5,790 bases of DNA from Gemmatimonadales bacterium (lineage in GTDB: Bacteria > Gemmatimonadota > Gemmatimonadetes > Gemmatimonadales > GWC2-71-9). Of this stretch, positions 4,994 to 5,790 are shown in pieces. The position numbers and the translations under genes are program-made. A model generated the notes under the pieces. The model was not told the DNA's origin. It was given only the letters and a program-made list of their open reading frames with translations, and did no database searches. Numbering within the stretch: the stretch's first letter is position 1; the number at the start of each line of letters is the position of its first letter. The stretch lies in assembly GCA_025929805.1 (NCBI GenBank), contig JAICPP010000197.1:1-5790 (forward strand). Reading direction: 5' to 3'.

Positions 4994-5790
4994 ATTTCGG
5001 CGCCCGCGAATGCCACAGCTTCGGCCCGAAAAGGAATCATCCTTGCGGGTGGAACTGGTACCCGCCTCCATCCGGTCACTCGAGCAGTCAGTAAGCAGCT
5101 CCTTCCGGTCTACGACAAGCCGATGATCTACTACCCTCTCTCCACGCTGATGCTGGGGGAGATGCGCGATCTGCTGGTGATCTCCACTCCCCAGGATCTT
5201 CCTGCCTTTCAGCAGCTCATGGGCGACGGCAGCCAGTGGGGGCTCAGCATCGAATACGGGGAACAACCATCTCCCCAGGGCATCGCTCAAGCCTTGTTGA
5301 TCGGCCGCGACTTTATCGGAAGGGATCCGTGTTGCCTGGTGCTGGGGGACAACATCTTCTACGGCCACGAGCTGAGCCAGACCTTGCAGCGGGTAGCACG
5401 CCGCTCGAAAGGCGCAACGATCTTTGGATACCACGTCCAGAATCCCGGTGCCTATGGGGTGGTCGGATTCGATGCCCAGGGCAGGCCCCAGAGCATAGAA
5501 GAGAAGCCGAGCCGACCCCGTTCCAGCTATGCAGTCACCGGCCTGTATTTCTACGACAATCGGGTGGTGGACATAGCGCGGGACATCCGTCCTTCCGCAC
5601 GGGGAGAGCTGGAGATCACCGATGTGAACAACGCCTATTTGAAGCTGGGTGAGTTGACGGTGGAGCGGCTGGGACGAGGCATTGCATGGCTCGATACGGG
5701 GACGCATGAATCGCTCTTGCAAGCCTCCTTGTTCATCGAGACGATCGAGCAGCGTCAGGGTCTCAAGATCGCCTGCCCCGAGGAGATCGC
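4994..5790 (+). CDS. rmlA: RmlA glucose-1-phosphate thymidylyltransferase, truncated by the right edge
   Basis: RmlA joins dTTP and glucose-1-phosphate to give dTDP-glucose and pyrophosphate, the entry step to dTDP-L-rhamnose and other dTDP-deoxysugars; cytoplasmic. About 265 codons are visible, of roughly 290 usual, and the frame is still open at the edge. Numbered from 4994, the motifs are GGTGTRL nucleotide-binding loop (19-25), Lys34 in [19 protein letters not shown] with metal-binding Asp119 (118-124), EEKP (169-172), LEITDVN (206-212) and WLDTGTH with the second metal-site Asp (232-238). The start is anomalous. Between the in-frame stop at 4970 and ATG 5123, which would remove the nucleotide-binding loop, there is no ATG, GTG or TTG. 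I placed the start at ATT 4994 because GGAG (4983-4986) lies seven bases upstream and the frame then reads through [11 protein letters not shown]. The alternative is ATG 5010 in the neighbouring frame with one base missing from AAAA at 5029-5032. Identity is secure; the start is tentative. Confidence 0.92.
   Translation, partial: MSAPANATASARKGIILAGGTGTRLHPVTRAVSKQLLPVYDKPMIYYPLSTLMLGEMRDLLVISTPQDLPAFQQLMGDGSQWGLSIEYGEQPSPQGIAQALLIGRDFIGRDPCCLVLGDNIFYGHELSQTLQRVARRSKGATIFGYHVQNPGAYGVVGFDAQGRPQSIEEKPSRPRSSYAVTGLYFYDNRVVDIARDIRPSARGELEITDVNNAYLKLGELTVERLGRGIAWLDTGTHESLLQASLFIETIEQRQGLKIACPEEI

Noticed and set aside
3901..5079. Long open frame on the minus strand opposite the WlbA-like gene
   Set aside because: The opposite strand encodes a full conserved dehydrogenase. 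The antisense product is low in complexity and unlike any family, as expected in GC-rich DNA.
4763..5722. Open frame of about 319 codons on the minus strand opposite rmlA
   Set aside because: It lies over the conserved thymidylyltransferase, shows no recognisable domain and has no promoter or ribosome-binding site; it is a shadow of rmlA.

Overview
The window looks like a stretch of chromosome from a GC-rich bacterium, over 60% GC by eye. It carries two housekeeping blocks followed by the start of a cell-surface sugar locus. Six protein genes are supported, two of them cut by the window edges. The order rarA, LEA14-like lipoprotein, hflX, short isocitrate lyase recalls Gemmatimonadota or a relative. 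That placement comes from memory of gene style and cannot be proven from this sequence.

Left part (1-2630, plus strand): the C-terminal half of the replication/recombination ATPase RarA; a 149-bp gap with a weak promoter-like region; a small LEA14/WHy-fold putative lipoprotein; then the ribosome-associated GTPase HflX. The lipoprotein stop codon overlaps an ATG (ATGA), which would normally start hflX. That ATG frame closes after ten codons, while the HflX frame has no ATG, GTG or TTG before 1341.

Middle (2632-3930): a short isocitrate lyase-superfamily enzyme on the minus strand, tail to tail with hflX with one base between the stop codons. Upstream of it lies a 162-bp divergent intergenic region. 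This region holds a perfect TGTGA-N6-TCACA palindrome, the CRP-type consensus, and an extended -10 promoter pointing right.

Right part (3931-5790, plus strand): a Gfo/Idh/MocA dehydrogenase resembling WlbA (UDP-GlcNAc-uronate 3-dehydrogenase), then RmlA (glucose-1-phosphate thymidylyltransferase), which runs off the edge. Together they suggest the beginning of a locus making nucleotide sugars for O-antigen, capsule or another glycan. RmlA also lacks a canonical start in its own frame: either AUU is used, or one base is missing in an A-run after the ATG at 5010.

No mobile element, CRISPR array, RNA gene or clearly new multi-gene system was seen. The best leads are the CRP-like operator, the two genes with anomalous starts, and the unusual active-site motif in the lyase.
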